In this document: positions 43,438 through 52,433 of the stretch, piece after piece | Layout: every line of letters starts with the position of its first letter | Numbering within the stretch: position 1 is the first letter of the stretch | Assembly: GCF_900102545.1 (NCBI RefSeq) | Contig: NZ_FNBN01000003.1 | Location: 281,330 to 345,329 of the forward strand | DNA length: 64,000 nucleotides | Source of the DNA: Chitinophaga filiformis | GTDB lineage: Bacteria; Bacteroidota; Bacteroidia; Chitinophagales; Chitinophagaceae | Direction: 5' to 3' | Notes under the pieces: generated by a model | Database searches by the model: none | Seen by the model: the letters and a program-made list of their open reading frames with translations, nothing else | What the model was told of the DNA's origin: nothing | Program-made: the position numbers and the translations under genes

Positions 43438-44892
43438 ATGAGTAAAAATTTTACACAGGTACTTTTTAAGAGCTTTATTATTCCTGTCCTGATTGCAGCC
43501 GGGCACCTCACGGTGCTGGCGCAATCAGGTATTTATGGAGGAGGCCCCATTTACAAGAACCGCAGTTATGCCATCAATGAGCTGAGAAATTCAGGATACA
43601 CCTATGTAGTGGTGTGGACCATTCACATCGATGCCAGCGGTAATTTTAACTTCAATGCGGAATTCCCCCTGGTGCAGAATGGCGCTTATGTGGGGGGCAG
43701 TTCCTATCCCAATTTTGTGGATGACATGGCGCGACTGAAGTCTGCGCCCACTACTATCAACAGGCTGGAGTTCTGTCTCAGCGCCTGGGGATCTTCTACT
43801 TTCGCCAACATAAAAAATCTCATTGCTTCACAGGGTACCGGCAGCAGCAGTATCCTGTACCGTAACTTCCAGGCATTGCGGAATACCTTCCCGATGGTGG
43901 ACGCTATCGGCTTTGATGATGAGAGTACTTACGATGTCAGCTCGGCTACCGCACTGGCGGTAATGCTGGGCAATCTTGGTTTTAAAGTCAGCCTGGTACC
44001 CTATACCAATTCCGGCTTCTGGACAAGCGTAGCTACCAATACCAATAACCAGCGTGCCGGAACGATTGACAGGATAGATTTACAGTGTTATTCCGGTGGC
44101 GCCGGCAACTCTCCCTGCAACTGGAACTTTGGCACTATACCCGTATATGCCGGATTATGGGATGCAGAGAAATCAACGTCACAGGTGCAAAGTCAGCTGA
44201 ACACCTGGAAGAACAGCTGCAGCGCACGTATCAAAGGAGGGTTTATGTGGCTGTATGATGATATTGATAACAGTTCACAGACAGCTGCTTATGCCACAGC
44301 TATCAGGAATGTATTCGGTGGTGGAACGCTCAGTACAGCTGCGGTGACCTTTTACAGGGACTGTAATTACGGTGGACTGGCGATCAGTTTGCCGGTAGGC
44401 GATTACAACCTTACCAGACTACGTTCCTTTGGTATCAGGAATGACGATATTTCATCCGTAACAGTAAACAGCGGATATAGTACACGCCTCTACGTAAACG
44501 ATAACTTTGGCGGCAATTCCCTTGCGCTTACAGCCAGCAATGACTGTCTTGTGGATGAAGGCTGGAACGATCTGGCAAGCTCCCTGATCATACGTGCAGG
44601 TTCGGGCGCAAGAACTGCTAATGAGGCAGGACAGAAGACCAGTTTTTCTTCGGCCCCGGTAGTAAAAGGATTTATCCTTTATCCTAACCCTGCAAACAGC
44701 GAATTGATACTGGCCGCCGATGAAGATTTAACAGGCGTATTCATGCAGGTATTTGACATGACAGGAAGGTCGGTCATGTCGTTCAGGAACACCATTAACA
44801 GGCTGGATCTGTCCAGGCTGCGGCCGGGCGTATATACGCTGGTATTTAACAGGAACGGCAGCAAAGTAGCCCGCCAGTTCATAAAGCAATAA
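43438..44892 (+). CDS. Putative secreted glycosidase with beta/gamma-crystallin domain and T9SS CTD
   Basis: This 484-residue protein has a signal peptide (MSKNFTQVLFKSFIIPVLIAA..., cleaved near LAQ). Residues ~30-295 form a domain I do not firmly recognise. It looks like a TIM-barrel glycosidase distantly related to GH18, with an acidic segment AIGFDDES (an Asp-Asp-Glu set at the position where GH18 has DxxDxDxE) and IDLQCYSGG, GGFMWLYDD as later strands. Residues ~302-388 are a beta/gamma-crystallin domain (FYRDCNYGGLAISLPVGDYN, LYVNDNFGGNSLAL), a fold that often binds Ca2+. The end (FILYPNPANSELIL to ARQFIKQ) is a type A T9SS CTD. I start at ATG 43438; an upstream in-frame start would disrupt the signal peptide. 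Confidence 0.75.
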   Translation: MSKNFTQVLFKSFIIPVLIAAGHLTVLAQSGIYGGGPIYKNRSYAINELRNSGYTYVVVWTIHIDASGNFNFNAEFPLVQNGAYVGGSSYPNFVDDMARLKSAPTTINRLEFCLSAWGSSTFANIKNLIASQGTGSSSILYRNFQALRNTFPMVDAIGFDDESTYDVSSATALAVMLGNLGFKVSLVPYTNSGFWTSVATNTNNQRAGTIDRIDLQCYSGGAGNSPCNWNFGTIPVYAGLWDAEKSTSQVQSQLNTWKNSCSARIKGGFMWLYDDIDNSSQTAAYATAIRNVFGGGTLSTAAVTFYRDCNYGGLAISLPVGDYNLTRLRSFGIRNDDISSVTVNSGYSTRLYVNDNFGGNSLALTASNDCLVDEGWNDLASSLIIRAGSGARTANEAGQKTSFSSAPVVKGFILYPNPANSELILAADEDLTGVFMQVFDMTGRSVMSFRNTINRLDLSRLRPGVYTLVFNRNGSKVARQFIKQ

Positions 44893-45051
44893 CCATTTGA
44901 AATATATCCTTGTTACAAGTTCTGCTCTACACTTCTTGTACTTGAGCGTTTAAAGGGAAACACATCTTTGTCCGGAGGCAATGGGTGGAACTTGTAATAT
45001 GGCAGCACGGTTTCATGACCGGCTTATTTTTTATCCCTCAAAATGTAAAGC

Positions 45052-46665
45052 ATGAAAACAACGAAATGGATCAAGGCGTGTCTGCTGATGGCAGCAGGTG
45101 CGTTTATGTCCGTACAGACATTTGCCCAGTTCAAGGTAGTAGGTTATATGCCTTCCTGGTCTGGCAGTGTAAGTGCGATTCAGTACAGTAAACTGACGCA
45201 CATTAATTACGCCTTCGCATTACCAACTTCTACAGGTGGCCTGCAGGCCATCGAAAATCCTTCCAAATTATCCAGTCTGGTTAGCAGCGGTCATGCCAAT
45301 GGTGTGAAAGTGCTGATAGCAGTGGGTGGTTGGAACAATGGTGATGATGGTGCATTTGAGTCATTGGCTGCAAATGCGTCCTATCGTACCAATTTTGTCA
45401 ATACCATGATCAATTTCGTAAATCAGTACGGACTGGATGGTGTGGACATCGACTGGGAATACCCGGACAATGGTGCATCCGCAAATAACTACCTGGCATT
45501 GATGCAGCAGTTATCCACTGCATTACATAACCAGGGAAAACTGCTTACAGCAGCTGTTGTTGGTACCGGTGGCGCCAGCATCCTCAATGGAGTATTCAAT
45601 GTAGTTGATTACCTGAACCTCATGGCTTATGACTATAATAATTACGAACACTCTACTTACAATTATGCATCTCAGTCGCTGTCTTACTGGGTTGGCAGGG
45701 GCCTGCCTAAGGCAAAAGCAATCTTAGGTGTGCCTTTCTATGCCCGTCCATCATGGAACAGCTATGCAACATTGCTGTCCCAGGGAGCCAATCCAAATTC
45801 CGATTATTTCGGAAGCGACTACTACAATGGTATCCCTACCATCAAGTCCAAAACCAACCTGGCATTCGATCAGGGTGGTGGTATCATGATGTGGGAACTG
45901 TCTCAGGATGTTAACAATGGTAACTCCCTGCTGAGCGCTATCTACCAGGTGAAGCTTGACCGTAGTGGTGGTACGAATCCTCAGCCCGGTTCAGTGATCC
46001 AGGCAGAAAGTTATACTTCTATGTCAGGTGTTCAGACAGAAGCCTGTACAGATGAAGGCGGCGGATCTAACGTAGGTTACATCGAAACCGGCGACTGGAT
46101 GGCATATTCCAACATCAACTTCCCGACTTCCGGTACTTATAAGGTAGAGTACAGGGTGGCCAGCCAGAGCACTGGTGGTCAGTTATCACTTGACCTTAAC
46201 TCAGGTTCAATTGTACTGGGTTACCAGAACATTCCTGTTACCGGTGGATGGCAGACCTGGACCACTGTTTCACATAACGTGAATGTAGCTACTGCAGGTA
46301 CATATTCTGTAGGTATCTATGCACAGTCAGGTGGCTGGAACATTAACTGGTTCCGTATTACTAAAGTGTCTACAGCTAAAACAGTAGCTGCTGCAAATAC
46401 AAGCGATGTGGTGTTTGAATACAACAAAGTTGCTGAAAAAGCGCCTTTATTATATCCAAACCCTGTTGCTACTTCACTGAACCTGAAAGGTGACTTCAAC
46501 CAGCCGGGTGGTATCATTACTATCTATGACCTGAACGGTAAACAGGTGCTGAACGCCAAAGGCGGTGTAAGCAACATCAGCGTAGATGGTCTTCCTGCCG
46601 GTACTTACCTGCTGGTATATACGAAAGGTGATAAGAAAGTTACCCGGAAATTCGTGAAGAGATAA
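45052..46665 (+). CDS. Secreted GH18 chitinase with CBM6 and T9SS CTD
   Basis: This 537-residue chitinase has a signal peptide ending near QTFAQ. The GH18 barrel runs ~26-305 with the intact catalytic motif D129-x-x-D132-x-D134-x-E136 (LDGVDIDWEYP) and LMAYDYNNYEHS and GGIMMWELSQD later. A CBM6 module follows (~313-438: VIQAESYTSMSGVQTEA to WNINWFRITK). The type A T9SS CTD closes the protein (LLYPNPVATSLNL to TRKFVKR). The barrel is compact, without the extra insertion domain of ChiA-type chitinases. The CBM6 is nearly the same as in the next gene. Confidence 0.92.
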   Translation: MKTTKWIKACLLMAAGAFMSVQTFAQFKVVGYMPSWSGSVSAIQYSKLTHINYAFALPTSTGGLQAIENPSKLSSLVSSGHANGVKVLIAVGGWNNGDDGAFESLAANASYRTNFVNTMINFVNQYGLDGVDIDWEYPDNGASANNYLALMQQLSTALHNQGKLLTAAVVGTGGASILNGVFNVVDYLNLMAYDYNNYEHSTYNYASQSLSYWVGRGLPKAKAILGVPFYARPSWNSYATLLSQGANPNSDYFGSDYYNGIPTIKSKTNLAFDQGGGIMMWELSQDVNNGNSLLSAIYQVKLDRSGGTNPQPGSVIQAESYTSMSGVQTEACTDEGGGSNVGYIETGDWMAYSNINFPTSGTYKVEYRVASQSTGGQLSLDLNSGSIVLGYQNIPVTGGWQTWTTVSHNVNVATAGTYSVGIYAQSGGWNINWFRITKVSTAKTVAAANTSDVVFEYNKVAEKAPLLYPNPVATSLNLKGDFNQPGGIITIYDLNGKQVLNAKGGVSNISVDGLPAGTYLLVYTKGDKKVTRKFVKR

Positions 46666-46742
46666 TATAACCCTGGCCTCCGGCAAAGAGTGTTTCCCTT
46701 TTTACACAGTCCCTTTTATTAACCATTTAAACAAAACCCTTT

Positions 46743-47912
46743 ATGATGAGATCACTAAAATTGTCCCTCATGTTAACCGCTGGTCTGGCGCTTGCAGGAA
46801 GCGCTGCATCAGCCCAGAACTGGCAGCTGGTCTGGCAGGACGAATTTACGAACAGTATAGGCCCCGATTGGGTATTCGAAACCGGTACCGGTTCCGGAGG
46901 ATGGGGCAACAATGAACTACAGTACTATCGCCAGGAAAATGCCACTATTGAAAATGGTCAGCTGGTGATCACTGCCAAACAGGAGAGCTTTGGTGGTATG
47001 AACTATACGTCCGCCCGTATGAAAACCCAGGGCAGAAAATCATGGAAGTATGGTAAAATAGAAGCCCGTATCGCGATACCTTCTTTCCAGGGCTCCTGGC
47101 CAGCCTTCTGGATGTTGGGTAGCAACATCGGTCAGGTTGGATGGCCATCCTGCGGGGAAATAGATATCATGGAACATGTGAACACGAATGCAGAAATAAA
47201 TGGAACTGTACACTGGACAGGCACCGATGGCAATCATGCTTCCTATGGAAGCACTACGCCAGTGGGAGTAACCGGGTACCATGTCTACAGCATTGAATGG
47301 GACGCCAACGCCATTAAATGGTTTGTAGATGGGGCACAGTACAACGTGATCAACATTGCTAACAATGTAGGAAGTACCGAAGAGTTCCAGAGAGATTTCT
47401 TCATCCTGCTCAACTTTGCTATCGGCGGTAACTGGCCTGGCTTTACTGTGAATAATGGTGCGCTGCCTGCCAAGATGTATGTGGATTATGTGCGGGTATA
47501 CCAGAACGGCGGCGGTACTAATCCTGGCTTCTCTACTACTATCCAGGCGGAGTCTTACAGCGCTATGTCTGGCGTACAGACCGAGGCTACCACTGATGCA
47601 GGTGGTGGTTCAAACGTAGGTTATATTGAAACCGGCGACTGGATGGCTTATCCAGCCGTGACTATTCCTACCAGCGGTACTTACAAGGTAGAATACCGTG
47701 TAGCCAGCCTGAATGGCGGTGGCCGTTTATCACTGGATGTAAATGCAGGTGCAAACGTACTCGGTTACCTGGATATTCCTTCTACAGGAGGATGGCAGAA
47801 CTGGACTACCATATCGCACAATGTTACTATCAATGCCGGCACTTACAACTTCGGCATCTTCGCTCAGTCAGGTGGTTGGAACATTAACTGGTTCCGCATT
47901 ACCAAATTGTAA
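46743..47912 (+). CDS. Secreted GH16 beta-glucanase with C-terminal CBM6
   Basis: This 389-residue enzyme has a signal peptide ending ASAQ. The GH16 domain (~25-255) contains the catalytic E139-I-D-I-M-E144 in CGEIDIMEHV, with the nucleophile and acid/base both present, and an adjacent WPAFWMLG substrate cleft. The composition fits an endo-beta-1,3- or 1,3-1,4-glucanase (laminarinase). A CBM6 module (~265-389) is closely similar to that of the upstream GH18 enzyme. Unlike its neighbours the protein stops right after the CBM6, with no T9SS CTD in frame or in the 39 bp downstream. It may be periplasmic or exported differently. Confidence 0.92.
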   Translation: MMRSLKLSLMLTAGLALAGSAASAQNWQLVWQDEFTNSIGPDWVFETGTGSGGWGNNELQYYRQENATIENGQLVITAKQESFGGMNYTSARMKTQGRKSWKYGKIEARIAIPSFQGSWPAFWMLGSNIGQVGWPSCGEIDIMEHVNTNAEINGTVHWTGTDGNHASYGSTTPVGVTGYHVYSIEWDANAIKWFVDGAQYNVINIANNVGSTEEFQRDFFILLNFAIGGNWPGFTVNNGALPAKMYVDYVRVYQNGGGTNPGFSTTIQAESYSAMSGVQTEATTDAGGGSNVGYIETGDWMAYPAVTIPTSGTYKVEYRVASLNGGGRLSLDVNAGANVLGYLDIPSTGGWQNWTTISHNVTINAGTYNFGIFAQSGGWNINWFRITKL

Positions 47913-47951
47913 ACCATGATCTACTATTAAAAAACGTCAAACAGTTTCCCT

Positions 47952-50039
47952 ATGAACAAAATGTTAAAATATATAGCAGGTACATCATTATCATTACTGG
48001 CTGTTTCGCTTACACATGCGCAGCAAAAAGAACCTTACCGCCTGGGCACTCCTGCCGGTCTTCTGCAGGATATCCGCTCACAGGCTCAGAGACCGCATGC
48101 AAGACTGGTAAGCGCTACAGAACTTAAAATAGGCGCAGGCGCTGTGCTGACAGGTAAAGTGAACTCCCGTCATACAGATGGCAAAAACATGGAGTCAGTG
48201 ATCGGTGAGATTGAGAACACACCTGGTTCTTCCTTCTACCTGCAGGTAAAAGATGGAGAAGTAACAGGAAATATCATCCTGCGCGGCAGTAAAAAAGGTT
48301 ACAAATATTATACAGATAAAACCGGTACCGCCTATGTGAAAGAAGTACCATTGGATGAACTTTTATGTATTGATTATAATAAAGCACCAGATGAAGGCAC
48401 AGGGGGAAGAACAGCACCGGCCAATACCAGCGTATTGAGCGCACTGGCCCTGCCTGAACTGCAAAGCCTTCCGGGAGCCAATGGCGTGGTATTACTGGAC
48501 TTTGACGGTCAGTATGTATCAGGTACATTATGGAACAACGGTAATCCTATCAATGCGGCGGCTTCAACGCTTTCAGATGCGGAGAAGCAGGAAGTGTGGG
48601 AACTGGTAAGTGAAGATTTCCGTCCGTTCAAACTGAATGTGACCAACAGTGAAGCGGTATATAATACCTATCCTGCCAACAGGAGAATGCGTTGTATTTT
48701 CACGCCGACCAATACTGCCGCTCCCGGAGCTGGTGGTGTTGCATACGTTGGTTCTTTCAACTGGGGTAATGAAACACCTTGCTGGGTATTCAACGGTGGC
48801 GTAAAAGGCGCTGGTGATGCTGCTTCCCATGAAGTAGGTCATACCTTCGGTCTTTCACACGATGGTCGTACTACTCCTGCAGAGGGCTACTATGCAGGTC
48901 ATGGCAACTGGGCGCCTATCATGGGTGTAGGTTACTATGTACCTGTAGTACAGTGGAGCAAAGGTGAGTACACCAGTGCTAACCAGCTGGAAGATGACCT
49001 GGCGAAAATTGCCAGCAGCACCTATGGTGTTGGTTACAGAAACGATGATGCGGGTGGTTCTACCGGCGCAGCAGCAGCGCTGAATGTTATTTCAGGAGGT
49101 ACAGTAAACACTAATGGTGTGATAGAGCGTACCGGTGATGTAGATTTCTACAGCTTTACAACCAGTGGTGGTCCGGTGTCGCTGAACTTTGCAACACCTA
49201 CCCGTCAGCCAAACCTGGACATTCTGGCTACATTGTATAACAGCAGTGGTGGTGTGGTGGCCAGCAGCAATCCTACAGGACTGTCTGCATCCATCAGCGC
49301 TACGCTGGGTGCAGGTACCTATTACGTATCTGTAACGGGTACAGGTTATCTGAATCCTGCTAATACCGGTTATTCCAACTATGGCTCCCTGGGTAGCTAT
49401 GCTATTACAGGTTCTATTTCTGCAACAACTGCAGCTACAGTGTACAAAGATTGTAACTATGGCGGATATGCAGTTGGATTATCTGCAGGTAGCTATACCT
49501 TGTCGCAGCTGCAGGCCAGAGGCGTAGTGAATGATGACATCTCTTCCCTGAAAGTGGCCAGTGGTTATGAAGCAATCCTTTACAAAGACGATAACTTCGG
49601 TGGTGATGCCTATCTGTTCAGAGGAGACTTCTCCTGCCTGGTAGATCTGTCGCTCAATGGCGCACCGCTGAACCTGAACGACTGGACCTCTTCTATCGTG
49701 ATCCAGCCTTCTACTGCTAAAGCAGCAGCGCGTACTACAGGCTCATTACAGTATATAGAAAAGATAAGTTCAGCAGCCGCTGCTGAAAGCAAACTGGGTA
49801 CCACCCTGAACGTATTGCCGAATCCGTTTGTAAATGATGTAGTAGTGAGAACTACTGCAACCACTAAGGAAGGATACCTCTACGTAAGCGTGTTTGCACT
49901 GGATGGTAAAACTGTACTGCCTGCCAAACGCATCGTGAACGGTGAGAAGATTGACCTGTCAGGTGTAGCCAAAGGCGTATACCTGATCAGGATCTTCAAC
50001 GGTAAGGATACTGAAATAAGGAAGATCATTAAGCAATAA
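47952..50039 (+). CDS. Secreted metzincin metalloprotease with PPC, crystallin and T9SS domains
   Basis: This 695-residue protein starts with a signal peptide (to about residue 23, THAQQ). A propeptide-like region leads to a zinc protease domain with the metzincin motif H293-E-V-G-H297-T-F-G-L-S-H303-D. A PPC (bacterial pre-peptidase C-terminal) domain follows at ~395-490 (DVDFYSFTTSGGPVSLNF, LGAGTYYVSVTGTGY). Then a beta/gamma-crystallin domain (~495-583: VYKDCNYGGYAVGLSAGSYT, LYKDDNFGGDAYLF) and a type A T9SS CTD (VLPNPFVNDVVV to IRKIIKQ). The Met-turn was not pinned down, so the peptidase family is uncertain. Together with the glycosidases it fits breakdown of protein in a cell wall or biofilm. 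Confidence 0.88.
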   Translation: MNKMLKYIAGTSLSLLAVSLTHAQQKEPYRLGTPAGLLQDIRSQAQRPHARLVSATELKIGAGAVLTGKVNSRHTDGKNMESVIGEIENTPGSSFYLQVKDGEVTGNIILRGSKKGYKYYTDKTGTAYVKEVPLDELLCIDYNKAPDEGTGGRTAPANTSVLSALALPELQSLPGANGVVLLDFDGQYVSGTLWNNGNPINAAASTLSDAEKQEVWELVSEDFRPFKLNVTNSEAVYNTYPANRRMRCIFTPTNTAAPGAGGVAYVGSFNWGNETPCWVFNGGVKGAGDAASHEVGHTFGLSHDGRTTPAEGYYAGHGNWAPIMGVGYYVPVVQWSKGEYTSANQLEDDLAKIASSTYGVGYRNDDAGGSTGAAAALNVISGGTVNTNGVIERTGDVDFYSFTTSGGPVSLNFATPTRQPNLDILATLYNSSGGVVASSNPTGLSASISATLGAGTYYVSVTGTGYLNPANTGYSNYGSLGSYAITGSISATTAATVYKDCNYGGYAVGLSAGSYTLSQLQARGVVNDDISSLKVASGYEAILYKDDNFGGDAYLFRGDFSCLVDLSLNGAPLNLNDWTSSIVIQPSTAKAAARTTGSLQYIEKISSAAAAESKLGTTLNVLPNPFVNDVVVRTTATTKEGYLYVSVFALDGKTVLPAKRIVNGEKIDLSGVAKGVYLIRIFNGKDTEIRKIIKQ

Positions 50040-50072
50040 TAAGCACCCTGCTTGCAGGGATTGTGTAAAAAA

Positions 50073-50125
50073 GTAAAAAGCAGGGCTACCACCTACTTAA
50101 AGTGGTAGATCCTGCTTTTTGCTTT
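50073..50125 (+). terminator. Terminator after the metzincin gene
   Basis: A long stem (GTAAAAAGCAGG plus CTACCAC on the left; GTGGTAG plus CCTGCTTTTT on the right) with a small bulge ends in a T-rich tract. A smaller CCCTGC/GCAGGG hairpin (50046-50059) precedes it. It separates the hydrolase cluster from the sigma/SusC locus. Confidence 0.82.
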
Positions 50126-50331
50126 TTACCTTTTTCCCTTTTCTACAGTAGTAAATACATTCCAAATACTTTTAATTTAATTTTTTATGATAAAATAGTA
50201 CATAATAAAAAGAATTGTTACTATTTTATATGTCGAAAAGATGGAGATTTAACATTGTAATGAAAACCCGGAGCCATTAAAACTGCCGTATAATTTGTAT
50301 TGGGAAGTACGAATTATATAAACGACGTGAT

Positions 50332-50916
50332 ATGAATACACAAGATGCCGAGTTAGTAGTAAAATTAGTAGCAGATGATGTAAGCGCCTTTGATGCCCTG
50401 TACTGGAAATATCACCAGGCAGTCTATCGAAATATTTTCAAGTTTGTTAAGGAACCCATTGCAACAGAAGATATTTTGCAGGAGGTCTTTGCCCGCCTGT
50501 GGGAAAAGAGAAAGGACATTAATGCCGGCCAGTCAGTTGCCGGATGGTTGTTTGTGATCAGTTTTAACCTCTCGGTAGATTATGTACGGAAGAAACTGCG
50601 GGAACACACTTTCCATAAGGAATTATACAATCTGAATATTGAAACCAGCAACTGGGAGGACAATCCAGGTGCTTATGAAGAACAATACCGTTTACTGGAG
50701 GATGCCCTTTCCCAGCTTTCTCCAAAAAAACAGAAGATTGTCACTCTGTGTAAACTGGAGGGCAAAACATACGATGAAGTAGCAGAAGAACTGAAGATTT
50801 CGAGAAATACAGTTAAAGAACATTTATCTATCGCGATGAGCCGGATCAATGAGTACATACAGAAGAATAAGGAACACAAATATGTACTGTTGCTCCTCTT
50901 AATGATGAAAAATTAG
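50332..50916 (+). CDS. ECF-type RNA polymerase sigma-70 factor
   Basis: This 194-residue ECF sigma factor has region 2 (FDALYWKYHQAVYRNIFKFV, DILQEVFARLWEKR, GWLFVISFNLSVDYVRKK) and region 4 (LSQLSPKKQKIVTLCKLEGK, YDEVAEELKISRNTVKEHLS). It is the first gene of a sigma-FecR-SusC-SusD series. In such loci the FecR anti-sigma holds the sigma factor until substrate binding by the TonB-dependent SusC releases it. The C-terminal hydrophobic end (YVLLLLLMMKN) is typical of these Bacteroidota sigma factors. The -7-like TATAATTTG upstream (~50292) is not an exact promoter match. Confidence 0.9.
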   Translation: MNTQDAELVVKLVADDVSAFDALYWKYHQAVYRNIFKFVKEPIATEDILQEVFARLWEKRKDINAGQSVAGWLFVISFNLSVDYVRKKLREHTFHKELYNLNIETSNWEDNPGAYEEQYRLLEDALSQLSPKKQKIVTLCKLEGKTYDEVAEELKISRNTVKEHLSIAMSRINEYIQKNKEHKYVLLLLLMMKN

Positions 50917-50981
50917 TTCGTAAACCATAATGGGCCGCCATTAAAAGAGAATGTAAATGCCACGGAACCAGTGGCAGGGCC

Positions 50982-50999
50982 CTTATATAATTATATAAG
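50982..50999. repeat. 18-bp perfect palindrome between sigma and FecR genes
   Basis: CTTATATAATTATATAAG is a perfect AT-rich palindrome. Just before it TGCCAC/GTGGCA (50958-50963 with 50971-50976) forms a small hairpin. Together they could attenuate or process the transcript between the sigma factor and its anti-sigma partner. This is inferred. Confidence 0.5.
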
Positions 51000-51125
51000 A
51001 CACATGAAGAGACCAACCTTTCCACAGTCAGACATATTATGAATAAGAATATGTAATAATTCTCGTAAACGCACCCACCCACATCCTTAGGGTCGCCGTA
51101 TTTAGGATAAATAATCATCAAAATA

Positions 51126-52139
51126 GTGCAGAACAGGAAGGAATACCTCAAGCAACTGTTGCATCAAAAGGAGTGGAAACAGGAAGACCGGGATTGGCTG
51201 CTGCAATATTTGAATGAAAACGATCTTACAGACCTGCAGGAAGTTGCAGCAGAAGCTTATAATGCGGAACTGCACAGTGCAGATCCTGTTCTCGAAAGAG
51301 AACAATCAGAGCGTATACTGGAAAAGATCCACCAGCGTATCAGCGCCCGCAGGAAACCGGAACCTGTTGTGAGATGGATCGGCTTCAGTCGCTGGAAAGT
51401 AGCCGCTGCTGCCATTATCATCCTGATTGCAGGGGCAGGCATTCTGGGCTTGCTCAGAAAACCCGTAAAGCAACTTTCAGTTACGGCCGGGATGCAAAGG
51501 AAGACAGTTACGCTGCCTGATGGTTCGGTTGCCTGGCTGGAACCGGGAACAACTTTAAAATATACCGGCAACTATGGAAGGAAAGACCGTAGTGTAACGC
51601 TTGCAGGAGAAGCACTGTTCAACGTAGAAAAAGATGATAAGCACCCTTTTATAGTTGCTTCATCTTTGATCAGCACTAAAGTACTGGGTACTTCCTTTAA
51701 TATGGAAGCAAGGAATGTAACAGAGGCGAAAGTAGTAGTACTGACAGGAATGGTCCAGGTTGAAGCAAAAGGAGAAAAGAATCAGGAGGATAAAGAGGTG
51801 ATCCTCACAGCCAACAAAGGAGCAGTATATAACAGTAACACTCATTTGTTGCAAATGTCTGACGCCACCGACGATGCAAGGTTTTATTCGCAGCGGCAGC
51901 AGGGACGGTTTATTTACGATGGAGAAGAAGTAATAAAAGTAGTAAACGACCTGCAGAGGTATTATAATACGGAGATCAAAGTAGACGGAAGGATACAACA
52001 CTGTGCATTTTACGGAGATGTAAACATTGTGGATGACCTGGAAAAGGCACTCGATCTGATCGCAGTGTCGCTGAACGCCAAAATCAATAAGGATAAAAAT
52101 GGAAACGGCTATATCATTGCCGGAGGTAACTGTCATTAG
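51126..52139 (+). CDS. FecR-family anti-sigma factor
   Basis: This 337-residue membrane protein has a cytoplasmic N-terminal anti-sigma region, one transmembrane helix (VAAAAIIILIAGAGILGLL, about 91-109), and a periplasmic FecR domain (VTLPDGSVAWLEPGTTLKY, VTLAGEALFNVEKDDKHPFI, TKVLGTSFNME) followed by the DUF4974-type C terminus that contacts the SusC STN domain. The start is a GTG at 51126. The codon frame has no ATG between an in-frame TAA (51108) and it. It is the regulatory partner of the sigma gene 210 bp upstream and of the SusC gene downstream. Confidence 0.9.
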   Translation: MQNRKEYLKQLLHQKEWKQEDRDWLLQYLNENDLTDLQEVAAEAYNAELHSADPVLEREQSERILEKIHQRISARRKPEPVVRWIGFSRWKVAAAAIIILIAGAGILGLLRKPVKQLSVTAGMQRKTVTLPDGSVAWLEPGTTLKYTGNYGRKDRSVTLAGEALFNVEKDDKHPFIVASSLISTKVLGTSFNMEARNVTEAKVVVLTGMVQVEAKGEKNQEDKEVILTANKGAVYNSNTHLLQMSDATDDARFYSQRQQGRFIYDGEEVIKVVNDLQRYYNTEIKVDGRIQHCAFYGDVNIVDDLEKALDLIAVSLNAKINKDKNGNGYIIAGGNCH

Positions 52140-52341
52140 ACAAAAAAGACACAACTAGCAGTTAACCTACCTGATGCCTTAATAAGTATAAATGTACTGA
52201 GCATATCCAACGGTATGCTAGCCAGCTTGTTTTATAAATATTGCACACAACCAAACTAAATCGCATTATGACGACCCAGGAACGAACGCCATCAGGTTAA
52301 CTATATCCTATAAAGTTAACTCAGTAAGCTAAACATGTACT

Positions 52342-52383
52342 GCACCGCAGCAGGTGCGCTATTGCCCTGGTCCCGCAAGGACC
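52342..52383 (+). promoter_or_regulatory. Two short hairpins in the SusC leader
   Basis: GCACC/GGTGC (52342-52346 with 52353-52357) and GGTCC/GGACC (52369-52373 with 52379-52383) form two small perfect stems about 50-90 bases before the SusC start. They could be part of leader control of the transporter, as leader RNAs are common in Bacteroidota. The evidence is only the fold. Confidence 0.3.
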
Positions 52384-52433
52384 GGTAATGGGGATGCTAT
52401 TTCCCGAATTGAACCAAAATCAAATCATAACCG

